A stretch of 64,000 nucleotides of DNA from CAVPDA01 sp963702495. GTDB lineage: Bacteria > Pseudomonadota > Gammaproteobacteria > Burkholderiales > Rhodocyclaceae. The position numbers and the translations under genes are program-made. The DNA is taken from the NCBI GenBank assembly GCA_963702495.1, contig CAVPDA010000010.1, forward strand, positions 248,001 through 312,000. Reading direction: 5' to 3'. The notes under the pieces were generated by a model, which searched no databases, was not told the DNA's origin, and was given only the letters and a program-made list of their open reading frames with translations. This document shows positions 55,679 through 64,000 of the stretch, in pieces. Each line of letters begins with the position of its first letter. Positions within the stretch are counted from its first letter, which is position 1.

Positions 55679-56017
55679 CTATTTCTTCTCTGCGGGCGCC
55701 GCCGCTTGGGCCGCCGATGCCGGCGCCGCGGTCGCAGGTGGCGCCGGTGCCGCGGCGGCGGGGGTTGCCGGCGGCGCAATCGGCGTCGGCCTGACTTCGA
55801 CGCCCTTTTCCTTCATCAGCTTGATGTAGCGTTCCGCGATCTGATCCTGGGAATTGCCCAGGGCCTCCGCGTCCTTCTTGGCGGTTTCCGCTGCCTTGGC
55901 CTTGGTCTCGTCAGCCTTGGCCTTCTGCTCCTCGGTCGGCGGCGGCAGCTTGGCCCAACCCGAGCTTGCCGCTAGCGCCAGAACCGCACCCATCATCCAT
56001 GCCCTGAATATCATCAT
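55679..56017 (-). CDS. small exported Ala/Pro-rich protein of the fdh locus
   Basis: A 112-residue protein with a signal peptide (FRAWMMGAVLALAASSGWA). It has a charged helical centre (TEEQKAKADETKAKAAETAKKDAEALG, probable amphipathic or coiled-coil helix) and a Pro/Ala tail ending AAAPAEKK. No enzyme motif is seen. The start is the first of two adjacent ATG codons after GGGGAG. Its place between fdhB/lipoprotein and sod suggests a structural or tethering role for a periplasmic complex, which is a guess. Confidence 0.65.
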   Translation of the reverse strand: MMIFRAWMMGAVLALAASSGWAKLPPPTEEQKAKADETKAKAAETAKKDAEALGNSQDQIAERYIKLMKEKGVEVRPTPIAPPATPAAAAPAPPATAAPASAAQAAAPAEKK

Positions 56018-56044
56018 CGCTCTCCCCTGGTACAACGGGCCGCC

Positions 56045-56272
56045 TCAGCCGCCCATGCGGCGATATTCGTTCTGGCTGAGATTTCGCGCCTTTATGCGCT
56101 CCTCCCACTTGGCCTTGTCGCCGCCGAACTCCGGGCTGTCCCAGGGCTTGGTGTCTGCCTTGCCCTGGTACTTGCCCTGCTTGTACACCACCACCTGATC
56201 CTTCTCGCCGCATCCGGCGAGGCCGACGGCGGCAATGGCCGCGGCGGCGACAACGATGAGCTTGCCGCGCAT
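56045..56272 (-). CDS. small lipoprotein of the fdh locus
   Basis: A 75-residue predicted lipoprotein. MRGKLIVVAAAAIAAVGLAGCG carries a lipobox at Cys21. The mature part YKQGKYQGKADTKPWDSP and KWEERIKARNLSQNEYRRM is highly charged. The ATG overlaps the fdhB stop by one base (TGATG), so translation is coupled. Similar short lipoproteins occur beside Fdh3-type genes, in the place where the gamma (cytochrome b) gene is usually found. Confidence 0.75.
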   Translation of the reverse strand: MRGKLIVVAAAAIAAVGLAGCGEKDQVVVYKQGKYQGKADTKPWDSPEFGGDKAKWEERIKARNLSQNEYRRMGG

Positions 56273-56907
56273 CACGACTGCCCTCCCGCCTGAGGCGCAG
56301 CCGGTTGCGGCGGCTTTTGCTCGGGCTTGCCGTAGGCCGTGGCCCAACCCCAGATCTCCGATCCTTTGCCGCGCTTGAGGACGCGATCGCGGTAGATGTC
56401 GGCCAGGACGTCGGCATCACCGCCGAGCAGCGCCTTGGTCGAGCACATCTCGGCGCAGGCCGGCAGCTTGCCCTCGGCCAGGCGGTTCTTGCCGTACTTG
56501 CGGAACTCCTCCTCGGAGCCGTCCTTCTCGGGGCCGCCGGCGCAGAAGGTGCATTTGTCCATCTTGCCGCGCAGGCCGAAGGCGCCGGATTGCGGAAACT
56601 GCGGCGCGCCGAACGGACAGGCGTAGAAACAGTAGCCGCAGCCGATGCACAGATCCTTGTCGTGCAGCACCACGCCTTCCTCGGTGCGGTAGAAGCAGTC
56701 CACCGGGCATACCGCCATGCAGGGGGCATCGGAGCAGTGCATGCAGGCCACCGAGATCGACTTCTCCCCCGGCACGCCGTCATTGAGCGTGACCACGCGC
56801 CGGCGGTTGACGCCCCACGGCACCTCGTTGGTGTTCTTGCACGCGGTAACGCAGCCGTTGCATTCGATGCAGCGCTCGGCGTCGCACAGGAATTTCATCC
56901 TTGCCAT
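56272..56907 (-). CDS. formate dehydrogenase iron-sulfur (beta) subunit
   Basis: A 211-residue electron-transfer subunit with four [4Fe-4S] cysteine groups. These begin at CIECNGCVTACK, CMHCSDAPCMAVCPVDCF, CIGCGYCFYACPFGAPQF and KCTFCAGG. It passes electrons from the FdhA molybdenum site. It lacks an obvious membrane anchor helix, so it depends on other partners. It follows fdhA by 28 bp. The Fdh3B-type assignment rests on length and order. Confidence 0.93.
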   Translation of the reverse strand: MARMKFLCDAERCIECNGCVTACKNTNEVPWGVNRRRVVTLNDGVPGEKSISVACMHCSDAPCMAVCPVDCFYRTEEGVVLHDKDLCIGCGYCFYACPFGAPQFPQSGAFGLRGKMDKCTFCAGGPEKDGSEEEFRKYGKNRLAEGKLPACAEMCSTKALLGGDADVLADIYRDRVLKRGKGSEIWGWATAYGKPEQKPPQPAAPQAGGQS

Positions 56908-56935
56908 GTTCGTATCTCCTTCGTCAGGCCCGCGT

Positions 56936-59851
56936 TCAGGCCTTCTCGACCTGGCACACCGTCGTCTTGGTCTCCTGCATCATCGTCACCGAGTCGTAGC
57001 CGTAGGTGGTGGCGGTGTTGCAGGCTTCGCCCCGGACGATCGGGTGGGCACCCTCCGGGTAGAACTCCAGCATGTCCTTGCCCATCCACCAGCCGGAAAA
57101 GTGATACGGCATGAAGCAGGTGTCGGCCGCAACGCGCTCGGTCACCTGGGCCTTCACCTTGAGCCGCGCACCGGTCGGCGTCTTCACCCAGACGAAGTCG
57201 TGGTTGCGGATGCCGCGGTCATTGGCCGCCCGGGGGTTGATCTCGATGAACATGTCCTGCTGCAGTTCGGCCAGCCATGGGTTGGAGCGCGTCTCCTCGC
57301 CGCCGCCCTCGTACTCCACCAGGCGGCCGCTGGTGAGGATGAGCGGGAAGTCCTTGCCCACGTCCTTGTACTTCTGCTGCACCGACTTGTACAGCGTCGG
57401 CAGGCGCCAGAATGCCTTCTTGTCGTCGTGGGACGGGTACTTCTCCACCAGGTCAGGGCGCGTCGAGAACAGCGCCTCGCGGTGCACCGGCACCGGATCC
57501 GGAAAGTTCCACACTACGGCCCGCGCCTTGGCATTGCCGAAGGGATGGCAGCCGTGGTTCTTCATGGCAACGCGGATTATGCCGCCAGACTGGTCGGTCT
57601 TCCAGTTCTTGCCTTCCGCCTTCTTCCTCTCCTCGTCGGTGAGTTCTTCCCACCAGCCGAGCTTCTTCAGCAGCACATGGTCGAACTCGGGATAGCCGAA
57701 CTGGAGGTCGGCCCCCTTGGAGGCGGAGCCGTCCCCCGCCAGAAGGCTGGTACCGTCGCGCTCGACGCCGAAGTTGGCGCGGAAGTTGCCGCCGCCCTCC
57801 ATCACGTGCTTGCTGGTGTCATAGAGGTTGGGCGTTCCCGGATGGCGCAGCTCAGGCGAGCCGTAACAGGGCCAGGGCAGACCGAAGTACTCGCCGTCCA
57901 GCTTGTATCCGGTCTCCTTGTCAATGCCGCCCTTGGCGCGCAGCGTCTTCGGATCGAACACCGCCATGTTGCGCATGTGGATCTTGAGGCGCTCCGGCGA
58001 CTGGCCGCTGTAGCCGATGGTCCACGTGCCCTTGTTGATCTCGCGCAGGATATCCTCGACCACGGGTTCGCCGTTCACCACCTTGATGTTCTTGGTGAGT
58101 TCCTTGTCGAAGCCGAACTTCTGCGCCAGCAGATACATGATGGTGTGGTCCGGCTTGGACTCGAACAGCGGCTCGATCACCTTTTCGCGCCACTGGAGGG
58201 AGCGGTTGGATGCGGTGCACGAACCCACCGTTTCATATTGCGTCGCGGCCGGCAGCAGGTAGACGCCATCCTTGCGCACCATGGCGGCCATCGCCGCAGT
58301 GGCGGACGGATAGGGGTCGATCACCACCAGCAGGTCGAGCTTGGCCATGGCCTCGACCATCTCCTTGCCACGGGTCTGGGAGTTGGGCGCCATGCCCCAG
58401 TAGATCACCGCGCGCAGATTGGGATCCTGGTCGATGTTCTCGTTCTTCTCCAGCACGCCGTCGATCCACCGCGATACCGTGATGCCCGGCTTCTCCATCA
58501 TCGCCTGCGAAGCGAAGCGGCCCTTCAGCCACTCGTAATCGACACCCCATACGCTCGCCCAGTGCTTCCACGAACCGGTGACGATGCCGTAATAGCCGGG
58601 CAGGGAATCCGGGTTGGGGCCGACGTCGGTCGCACCCTGCACGTTGTCGTGGCCGCGGAAGATGTTGGTGCCGCCGCCCGACACGCCGACGTTGCCCAGC
58701 GCCAGTTGCAGGTTGCACATCATGCGCACGATGGCGTTGCCGGTGGTGTGCTGGGTCTGGCCCATGCACCAGACCACCGTACTCGGCTTGTTCTCGTACA
58801 TGCTCTGGGTCATCTGCAGCACTTCGGCCTCTGGCACGCCGGTAGCATCCTGCACCTTGTCCGGGGTCCACTGCATGGCCGCCTCGCGGATCTTGTCCAT
58901 GCCGAAGACGCGATCCTCGATATATTTCTTGTCTTCCCAGCCGTTCTTGAAGATGTGGTACAGCATCCCGTAGATCAGCGGAATGTCGCTGCCGGAGCGC
59001 AGCCGCACGAACTGATCTGCCTTGGCCGCGGTGCGGGTGAAGCGCGGGTCGCAGACGATGATCTTGGCGCCCGTCTCCTTCGCATGCAGGATGTGCAGCA
59101 TGGACACCGGATGCGCCTCGGCGGCGTTGGAGCCGATGAACATGATGGCCTTGGCCAATTGCATGTCATTGTAGGAGTTGGTCATGGCGCCGTAACCCCA
59201 GGTATTCGCCACCCCCGCCACCGTCGTCGAGTGGCAGATGCGCGCCTGGTGGTCGCAGTTGTTGCTGCCCCACATCGAAACGAACTTGCGGAACAGATAG
59301 CACTGCTCGTTGCTCTGTTTCGACGAGCCGATCCAGTAGGCGGCGTCCGGTCCGTGCTGCTTGCGGATGTCCAGCAGCTTTGCGCTGACCTCGTTCAGCG
59401 CCTCGTCCCAGGAGATGCGCTGGTACTTGCCATTCACCAGCTTCATGGGATATTTCAGCCGGTGCGAGTCGTGGTGCATGCCATGTTCCCGCACCGACGC
59501 GCCCTTGGCACAGTGCGCACCGAGGTTGAGCGGCGAATCGAACACCGGCTCCTGGCCCACCCACACGCCGTTGCGCACTTCGGCGTCGACGGCGCAACCC
59601 ACCGAACAGTGGGTGCAGACAGTGCGGCGAGTCTCGATCTTCGCGCCCGCGCTCTTGGCTTCCGTGGCCGCTTCGGCCCTGCCCATCATGGCCAGCGGCA
59701 ACTGGCTGGCGAAGGCACCCGCGCCAACGGTCAGACCGGAACGTTTCAGGAATCCACGACGGTCCAGGGTTTGCGGCTCGAAGCCGGCCAAGCTGCGCGA
59801 CAGGCGGCCGCTGCCGGAGCGTCCGACATCGGATATCTTCCTCAGTAACAT
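56936..59851 (-). CDS. Tat-exported formate dehydrogenase catalytic (alpha) subunit
   Basis: A 971-residue bis-MGD formate dehydrogenase. The Tat motif LDRRGFLKRSG is at about 29-39, the [4Fe-4S] site at Cys79, 82, 86 and 114, and the Mo ligand is Cys206 in HQARICHSTTVAG. Many relatives use selenocysteine at this place; here a plain Cys codon is read. The C-terminal domain ends with FMPYHFSGWWMGKDMLEFYPEGAHP. Oxidises formate to CO2 in the periplasm. Lies between the small Tat protein and fdhB. Confidence 0.94.
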   Translation of the reverse strand: MLLRKISDVGRSGSGRLSRSLAGFEPQTLDRRGFLKRSGLTVGAGAFASQLPLAMMGRAEAATEAKSAGAKIETRRTVCTHCSVGCAVDAEVRNGVWVGQEPVFDSPLNLGAHCAKGASVREHGMHHDSHRLKYPMKLVNGKYQRISWDEALNEVSAKLLDIRKQHGPDAAYWIGSSKQSNEQCYLFRKFVSMWGSNNCDHQARICHSTTVAGVANTWGYGAMTNSYNDMQLAKAIMFIGSNAAEAHPVSMLHILHAKETGAKIIVCDPRFTRTAAKADQFVRLRSGSDIPLIYGMLYHIFKNGWEDKKYIEDRVFGMDKIREAAMQWTPDKVQDATGVPEAEVLQMTQSMYENKPSTVVWCMGQTQHTTGNAIVRMMCNLQLALGNVGVSGGGTNIFRGHDNVQGATDVGPNPDSLPGYYGIVTGSWKHWASVWGVDYEWLKGRFASQAMMEKPGITVSRWIDGVLEKNENIDQDPNLRAVIYWGMAPNSQTRGKEMVEAMAKLDLLVVIDPYPSATAAMAAMVRKDGVYLLPAATQYETVGSCTASNRSLQWREKVIEPLFESKPDHTIMYLLAQKFGFDKELTKNIKVVNGEPVVEDILREINKGTWTIGYSGQSPERLKIHMRNMAVFDPKTLRAKGGIDKETGYKLDGEYFGLPWPCYGSPELRHPGTPNLYDTSKHVMEGGGNFRANFGVERDGTSLLAGDGSASKGADLQFGYPEFDHVLLKKLGWWEELTDEERKKAEGKNWKTDQSGGIIRVAMKNHGCHPFGNAKARAVVWNFPDPVPVHREALFSTRPDLVEKYPSHDDKKAFWRLPTLYKSVQQKYKDVGKDFPLILTSGRLVEYEGGGEETRSNPWLAELQQDMFIEINPRAANDRGIRNHDFVWVKTPTGARLKVKAQVTERVAADTCFMPYHFSGWWMGKDMLEFYPEGAHPIVRGEACNTATTYGYDSVTMMQETKTTVCQVEKA

Positions 59852-59878
59852 CTCGCGTCTCCTCCGTCAGGACCGGAA

Positions 59879-60079
59879 TCAAACCCGGGTGGTGCGGTAG
59901 TAGTTCCGGACGTGCTCGCTGAGCTGGTAGCCCTGACCCCGCGCACCATCCTCCGCCTTGGTTCCGGCTTTGGTTTGCATCGCCGCCTTGCCGGCCACCA
60001 CGGCTGCTGCGGCGCCGGCCCCGCCGAGGCTTACCGAAACCAGGAAATTTCGGCGCTTCAGGTTGGTTGCCTTGCTCAT
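59879..60079 (-). CDS. small Tat-substrate protein of the fdh locus
   Basis: A 66-residue protein: MSKATNLKRRNFLVSVSLGGAG is a twin-arginine signal, with an Ala-rich hydrophobic stretch and a short tail ending HVRNYYRTTRV. Such tiny Tat proteins are a regular member of betaproteobacterial formate dehydrogenase clusters. They may help export of, or anchor, the complex. The ATG at 60079 is chosen because it opens the Tat signal; upstream frame is Arg-rich and not conserved. Confidence 0.82.
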   Translation of the reverse strand: MSKATNLKRRNFLVSVSLGGAGAAAAVVAGKAAMQTKAGTKAEDGARGQGYQLSEHVRNYYRTTRV

Positions 60080-60110
60080 TGCCTTCCTCCTTCGTCTCGA
60101 CAGCATCCTG

Positions 60111-60779
60111 TCAGATCCTATTAATCTGGAACGATTCCGTCTCAAGGTCAAGAAATGCCCGCAAGAAATCGCCCACCCGGCAGTAGAAATCCGCCTCCGG
60201 CGCCGCAGCAATCGCATCGCCCAGCCCGCGGTAGGAGGGCTCGAGGTACTTCAGGAAAAAACCTTGCTGCCGCGCAAGCCGGTCCTCCGGCGGCAGATCG
60301 ACATCCGTGATCAGGAGCCGCATCACGTCGGCCAGCGCCGCGAAGTGATCCTCCGGCTCCTTCACCCCGTCCTGGCGCGCGAATCCCAGTTCTGCCAGGT
60401 CCGTGCGCAGCTGCGCCAGCGGCATCGTCAGCCCCGAGCCATCCCGGTAACGGGTGGCGTAGGGCGAGACCAGGGACGGTCCGACGCCGACAAACAGATC
60501 GTCGAACTCCTGCCTCAGCGCCGCGGGATCGGCGCCGGAAGCCGCCTGTCGCAACCGCTGCCACCCCGTCGCCAAGGCATCGAAACCCGCATCGGTGTCG
60601 ATTTCGCCGGCCTGCGCCAGCGCCGCCAGCAGCGCGCGGTCCGGCGCAGCGGCGAACAGCCGGGCCAGCAGCGCGTAGTAGTCGGCCCGCGCCGCATCTT
60701 CGGGCGCAACACCGTGCTCTGGATTCGCCTGCGACAGCGCGGCAGCCCTGGCGTCAGAGGTCATCGATGGTGAACTCAT
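60111..60779 (-). CDS. TorD/DmsD-family molybdoenzyme chaperone
   Basis: A 222-residue all-helical chaperone. ADYYALLARLFAAAPD and RQEFDDLFVGVGPSLVSPYATRYRDGS are the TorD family patterns, and EPEDHFAALADVMRLL is the conserved central helix. It probably binds the FdhA Tat signal and protects it until the cofactor is inserted. It overlaps the poly-ferredoxin gene by about 26 bp; an ATG at 60764 would shorten the overlap. Confidence 0.9.
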   Translation of the reverse strand: MSSPSMTSDARAAALSQANPEHGVAPEDAARADYYALLARLFAAAPDRALLAALAQAGEIDTDAGFDALATGWQRLRQAASGADPAALRQEFDDLFVGVGPSLVSPYATRYRDGSGLTMPLAQLRTDLAELGFARQDGVKEPEDHFAALADVMRLLITDVDLPPEDRLARQQGFFLKYLEPSYRGLGDAIAAAPEADFYCRVGDFLRAFLDLETESFQINRI

Positions 60780-62835
60780 CGCGGTTTTCCATCATGTCGA
60801 TCACACGGCAGTCGGCACACATCTGCAGGCGGTCGAGAGCGGCACGTCCGGCGAACATCGAGTGTCCCACCAGCTTGCCGAGCATGCTGTCGATCATCTG
60901 CCGCGTGCCGAACGGCTTGCCGCACTTGATGCAATGGAACGGCTCGGCCTCGTTCAGGACGCGCTCGCGGCGCACATCGTCCGTTAGCAACAGGCGCGGT
61001 TCCAGCTTCAACGCATCTTCGGGGCAGGTATGGACACACAGGCCGCATTGCACGCAGTTGCGCTCGACGAACTTGAGGCGGGGGTAATCCGGCGCGTCCA
61101 TCAGGGCGCTCACCGGGCAGGCGCCGACGCAGGACATGCACAGGGTGCACTTCGCCTTGTCCAGTTGTACCGCGCCGTAGGCTGCGCCGGCAGGCAGCGG
61201 CACAACCTGCGGTCGCAGGGGCGCATGCCGCAGCAGATGCTCGAAGACGAACTCGATGCTGGTGCGTTTCTCCTCAACCAGGTTGTACGCTGCGGCTTCC
61301 CCCAGCCCGGCTGCCGGCGCCAGTTCCCACACCTTCCGCCCGAGGGCCTCCGGCGCGTCCGCAGCGAGCATTGCGAAATGCTGCCCGGGGTAACCGAGCG
61401 CATTCAGGATCAAATTGCCGAGTTCCATCTGCCTGCGCGTCGCCTCGAGATAGGCCTCGGGTTCGCTGCCCAGGGCCAGAACGACGCACTGGCTCGCGCC
61501 ATAAGCGAAAGCGCCCAGCAGCAGATCGAGCCCCACCGCCGCGGTGTTGTGCAGCGGGAGGGGAATCACCCGCGCCGGCAATCCGTCGCCGCGGCGCCCG
61601 AGCTGGAGCAGCAATTCCTGGCCTTCCTCGGCATCGTGAAACAGGATGCAGGCGTCGCTGCCGCCGGCGGCCCGGTAGGTCGCCAGCATTGTCTTGAGGC
61701 GCAGGCCCATGTCCGGTACGCGGGGATAGGCATAGCGCATGGCGCCGGACGGACACACCGTGGCGCATCCGCCGCAGCCCAGGCACAGATGCGAGTCGAC
61801 CTTCACGCCGTCGCCGTCGTCGCTGATCGCGCCGGTGGAACAGACGTCGATGCAGCGGTCGCAGCCGCGGACGGCATTGCGGCTGTGGGCGCAAATCGAC
61901 GCCTTGTAATTGAAATACCTGGGCTTCTCGAACTCGCCAACGAGTTTGGCCAGTTCCAGCACGGCCTTGAACTGGGCGGCGAGGTCGCGTCCCGGCGCCT
62001 GATATCCCTGGGGCGGATGAGGCAGCCGGATCAGCGCTTCGGCGGACAGATCCAGCACCAGATCGCAGCGCTCTGCCCGGCTGCCTGCGGCGCGCTCGAA
62101 ATCGACGGCGCCGATGGCGCCGCAGGCCTCGACGCATGCCCGGTGCGACCGGCACTTGACGAGGTCGATCTGGTAGCTGAAGTCGATCGCTCCCTCCGGG
62201 CAGACGCGGATGCAGGCGTTGCAGCGCGTGCAGAGGTCGAGATCGATCGGATTCCCATGTTCCCAGGTTACATTAAATTCACCCAAGAACCCATTGATCC
62301 TGATATTTTTTCCAGAGCTGACCGGATACTCCCTGGAACTCGGCAAGGTCCCGCCGGCAGCGGATGTTGCCAGCACCGAGATTTCGAACTGATCCTTCAG
62401 TTGCTCCGCCCAGGCGAGGGCTGCGTCGAGCGGGCCGATGACCAGCAGGGATCCGGCCGAGCGGTAGGAAACGGCGGGAACCGGCTCCGGCGCGGGCAGG
62501 CCGGCCAGCGACAGCAGCGCGGCGATCTTGGGCTGGGCGCCGGACCCTTCCCTGGACCATCCCGCCAGTTCGCGAATATTGATGAACTGCAGTGCTTCGT
62601 TGTGGCCTGCCTGCTCCGCCAATTCCTGGAACAGCGCAGCCTCTTGGGTGCAGGACACGACCACGTCGCCGCCCGCTTCCAAAGCACTGCGGAAGTGGCG
62701 GGCTTCATGCCGGCACAGTTCGTGATGGATGGTCGGGATCGCACCGAGCTTCAGCGTCCGCGCCAGATCGCCGGCATTCAGCGCCACGGTGCGATTGCAG
62801 TCGCAGAGTTTGAGACGCTTGTCGGAAAGGGACAT
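60754..62835 (-). CDS. multi-[4Fe-4S] ferredoxin-like protein of the fdh locus
   Basis: A 693-residue protein with at least four ferredoxin-type cysteine groups: CTRCNACIRVCPEGAID, CLGCGGCATVCPSGAM, CTLCMSCVGACPVSALMD and CVQCGLCVHTCPEDALKLE. A further CDRCIDVCSTGAI and a CIKCGKPFG site are present. The stretches between them look like a flavodoxin-like or hydrogenase-maturation domain without clear motifs. It has no signal peptide, so it is cytoplasmic. This protein accompanies DUF3305/DUF3306 in fdh clusters of Rhodocyclales and Burkholderiales. A role in assembling or reducing the dehydrogenase is inferred. Confidence 0.88.
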   Translation of the reverse strand: MSLSDKRLKLCDCNRTVALNAGDLARTLKLGAIPTIHHELCRHEARHFRSALEAGGDVVVSCTQEAALFQELAEQAGHNEALQFINIRELAGWSREGSGAQPKIAALLSLAGLPAPEPVPAVSYRSAGSLLVIGPLDAALAWAEQLKDQFEISVLATSAAGGTLPSSREYPVSSGKNIRINGFLGEFNVTWEHGNPIDLDLCTRCNACIRVCPEGAIDFSYQIDLVKCRSHRACVEACGAIGAVDFERAAGSRAERCDLVLDLSAEALIRLPHPPQGYQAPGRDLAAQFKAVLELAKLVGEFEKPRYFNYKASICAHSRNAVRGCDRCIDVCSTGAISDDGDGVKVDSHLCLGCGGCATVCPSGAMRYAYPRVPDMGLRLKTMLATYRAAGGSDACILFHDAEEGQELLLQLGRRGDGLPARVIPLPLHNTAAVGLDLLLGAFAYGASQCVVLALGSEPEAYLEATRRQMELGNLILNALGYPGQHFAMLAADAPEALGRKVWELAPAAGLGEAAAYNLVEEKRTSIEFVFEHLLRHAPLRPQVVPLPAGAAYGAVQLDKAKCTLCMSCVGACPVSALMDAPDYPRLKFVERNCVQCGLCVHTCPEDALKLEPRLLLTDDVRRERVLNEAEPFHCIKCGKPFGTRQMIDSMLGKLVGHSMFAGRAALDRLQMCADCRVIDMMENRDEFTIDDL

Positions 62836-62899
62836 GATCGCGACGGCCTAGTGCTGGGTGGAAACCTGCCTCTGCGCCATGAGATTCGGGGCCTGGTTC

Positions 62900-63409
62900 C
62901 TACGCTCGATCGGCGGCAACCGCCGCATCTCCGGCCCTCAGCGGATCGGGCTGCGGCTCGGAAAGTTCTTGCCGGTCCGGAGCGGACACCTGAGCCACCC
63001 CCGCTGGCAGGTTATCGCCCTCGTCTTCTTGCGCCAATGCCGGGCCCGGTTCGGCGACTTCTGCAGGGCCGAACAGCATTTCCCGGGCGTGGGCCAGATT
63101 TTGCAGCATCTCTTCGGGGATGGGTTCGAACACGTTGTAATCGTCGATGTACACGTCCAGCCCGTCCATCTGATTGAAGTGCGGCGAGTGGAAAAGCTTC
63201 TTCAGCGCCGCCCGCTTCACACCCTCCTCCGCCTTGCTGCGCAGGAAGCGGGAAAAATCGGAGGAAAAGTCCAGCGATTCGACGGGAGGAAGTTCCTGCG
63301 CCGGTTCCGCCTCGACGGGCGGCGCTGACTCGGCGGCGGCGGCAGGCGCGTTCTCCGCTTCGTGCTTGAGCCGCGACCAGCGCGACAGAAAGGTCTCCCG
63401 ATCCGTCAT
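62900..63409 (-). CDS. DUF3306 protein
   Basis: A 169-residue protein with the DUF3306 start TDRETFLSRWSRLKHEA and core DFSRFLRSKAEEGVKRAALKKLFHSPHFNQMDGLDVYIDDYN, then an acidic tail. Its ATG overlaps the DUF3305 stop codon by 4 bp. Known only from formate dehydrogenase loci; function unknown. Confidence 0.88.
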   Translation of the reverse strand: MTDRETFLSRWSRLKHEAENAPAAAAESAPPVEAEPAQELPPVESLDFSSDFSRFLRSKAEEGVKRAALKKLFHSPHFNQMDGLDVYIDDYNVFEPIPEEMLQNLAHAREMLFGPAEVAEPGPALAQEDEGDNLPAGVAQVSAPDRQELSEPQPDPLRAGDAAVAADRA

Positions 63410-63948
63410 GAGCCGCCCTGAGGCATTCTCTGCGACGCGAAGCGGCCGCCCTTGCGCTTTTCCGGGGCACGGTAGTGACGGCGTGCGAACGCCGTCACCC
63501 ATCGTGAAATGTCGGCGGGCAGCGGCACGCCATCGACCTGCTCGTTCGAATCCATCATCGCCGCCGCCTCGCCATAGCTGACGGTCAGCACCATCGGCCG
63601 CGGACGCTGCACGCCGCCCTCCTCCTCCATCTGCCACATGACAAAGGCACGCGGCTCGGGGGCGGTGACATTGAGCAGGTAGTTCTCCGCCTCGTCGGCG
63701 AACAACCTCAGCGTGTAGCCGGGAAACAGCCATTGGCTGGCATCCGCCGCCTCGCGGATGCAGCGCGGCCCGGCGCCGTCCTCGGCGTGGTCGGGCACGA
63801 CACCTATCGCTTCCCATTGCTCGCTCGCCCACTTGTTCGCCAGCACCTTGCGCTCCATAATCAACGCCAACTTCAGGGCAGTCTCAAAGCCGATTTCGCG
63901 GTGCTCGTCTTGAGTTGGCATAAGGAAAGGGAACACGGACGGGGACAT
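63406..63948 (-). CDS. DUF3305 protein
   Basis: A 180-residue protein of the DUF3305 family, recognisable by IMERKVLANKWASEQWEAIGVVPD and LFPGYTLRLFADEAENYLLNVTAPEPRAFVMW. Its place as first gene of the fdh cluster and coupling with DUF3306 are conserved. The ATG at 63948 is chosen because upstream residues are not conserved; an ATG at 63993 keeps the frame. Function unknown. The remaining 52 bases to the window edge hold no feature. Confidence 0.87.
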   Translation of the reverse strand: MSPSVFPFLMPTQDEHREIGFETALKLALIMERKVLANKWASEQWEAIGVVPDHAEDGAGPRCIREAADASQWLFPGYTLRLFADEAENYLLNVTAPEPRAFVMWQMEEEGGVQRPRPMVLTVSYGEAAAMMDSNEQVDGVPLPADISRWVTAFARRHYRAPEKRKGGRFASQRMPQGGS

Positions 63949-64000
63949 GCTGTCTCCGTCTGATACTAGCACCGGCGGAGCGGCATGGCACATGCAGGAT

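Noticed and set aside
59200..59300. Selenocysteine in formate dehydrogenase
   Set aside because: The Mo-ligand position reads a normal Cys codon within ARICHSTTV and there is no in-frame TGA in the gene.
56717..59848. Plus-strand open frame of more than 1,000 codons opposite fdhA
   Set aside because: It mirrors fdhA codons (GC-rich third positions) and shows no motifs; fdhA on the other strand is unambiguous. The same applies to the frame at 40734-44300 opposite the NapA-like gene and at 61030-63177 opposite the poly-ferredoxin.

Overview
The window is a 64 kb piece of a GC-rich betaproteobacterial chromosome. This is supported by the rrn layout (16S-tRNA-Ile-tRNA-Ala-23S-5S), the nadB/rpoE-rseABC-mucD arrangement, the yceD-rpmF-plsX-fabHDG-acpP-fabF-ygfX block, the RNase E architecture and a Tat-exported formate dehydrogenase cluster of Rhodocyclales/Burkholderiales type. 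The genus cannot be fixed from the sequence alone. No insertion sequence, prophage or CRISPR array was seen; most genes are core housekeeping.

Region 1 (1-9863, all minus): tilS (cut by the window edge), accA and kup, then a complete rrn operon transcribed right to left from a TTTACA-N17-TATAAT promoter at 9835-9863. The 23S gene is unusual. It carries a 448 bp intervening sequence in helix 45, bounded by five-copy heptad repeats and encoding an S23/four-helix-bundle protein. A second insertion of about 165 bp, rich in hairpins, expands helix 25. A third five-copy heptad array of the same family lies exactly against the 3' end of tRNA-Ala.

Region 2 (10-19 kb): accessory genes. These are a HAD-SAK type phosphatase-like gene followed by a frameshifted coiled-coil/nuclease-like pseudogene, a family I.5-like lipase, a SagB-type nitroreductase, a glutaredoxin-fold lipoprotein, an H-NS protein with a Lys/Ala tail, and the lytic transglycosylase Slt. 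Two gene-poor stretches hold an orphan terminator and a possible 57-residue peptide.

Region 3 (19-39.7 kb): envelope stress and fatty acid synthesis. rpoE-rseA-rseB-rseC-mucD runs leftward with a sigmaE-like promoter and nadB diverges from it. yceD-rpmF-plsX-fabH-fabD-fabG-acpP-fabF-ygfX is one long leftward block. maf, a tetrapyrrole-methylase-fold methyltransferase, sppA, a Rieske protein, gph, rluC and rne follow. A low-molecular-weight tyrosine phosphatase gene runs antisense into the 3' end of rne.

Region 4 (40-49 kb): a three-gene periplasmic respiratory module on the plus strand (pentaheme cytochrome c, Tat-exported NapA-like molybdoenzyme, small tetraheme cytochrome with one CX4CH motif). 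It faces a leftward tetR-hlyD-permease-ATPase exporter operon and is followed by a DnrO-like protein.

Region 5 (49-64 kb): uvrB, an aromatic/aspartate aminotransferase, an AsmA-like membrane protein, tRNA-Asn, and a leftward formate dehydrogenase cluster. That cluster is DUF3305, DUF3306, a poly-ferredoxin, a TorD-type chaperone, a small Tat protein, fdhA, fdhB, a small lipoprotein, an exported Ala/Pro-rich protein and a Tat-exported Fe superoxide dismutase. No cytochrome b (gamma) subunit is encoded. Regions 4 and 5 together suggest formate-driven anaerobic or microaerobic respiration with a NapA-like terminal reductase; the link is inferred.
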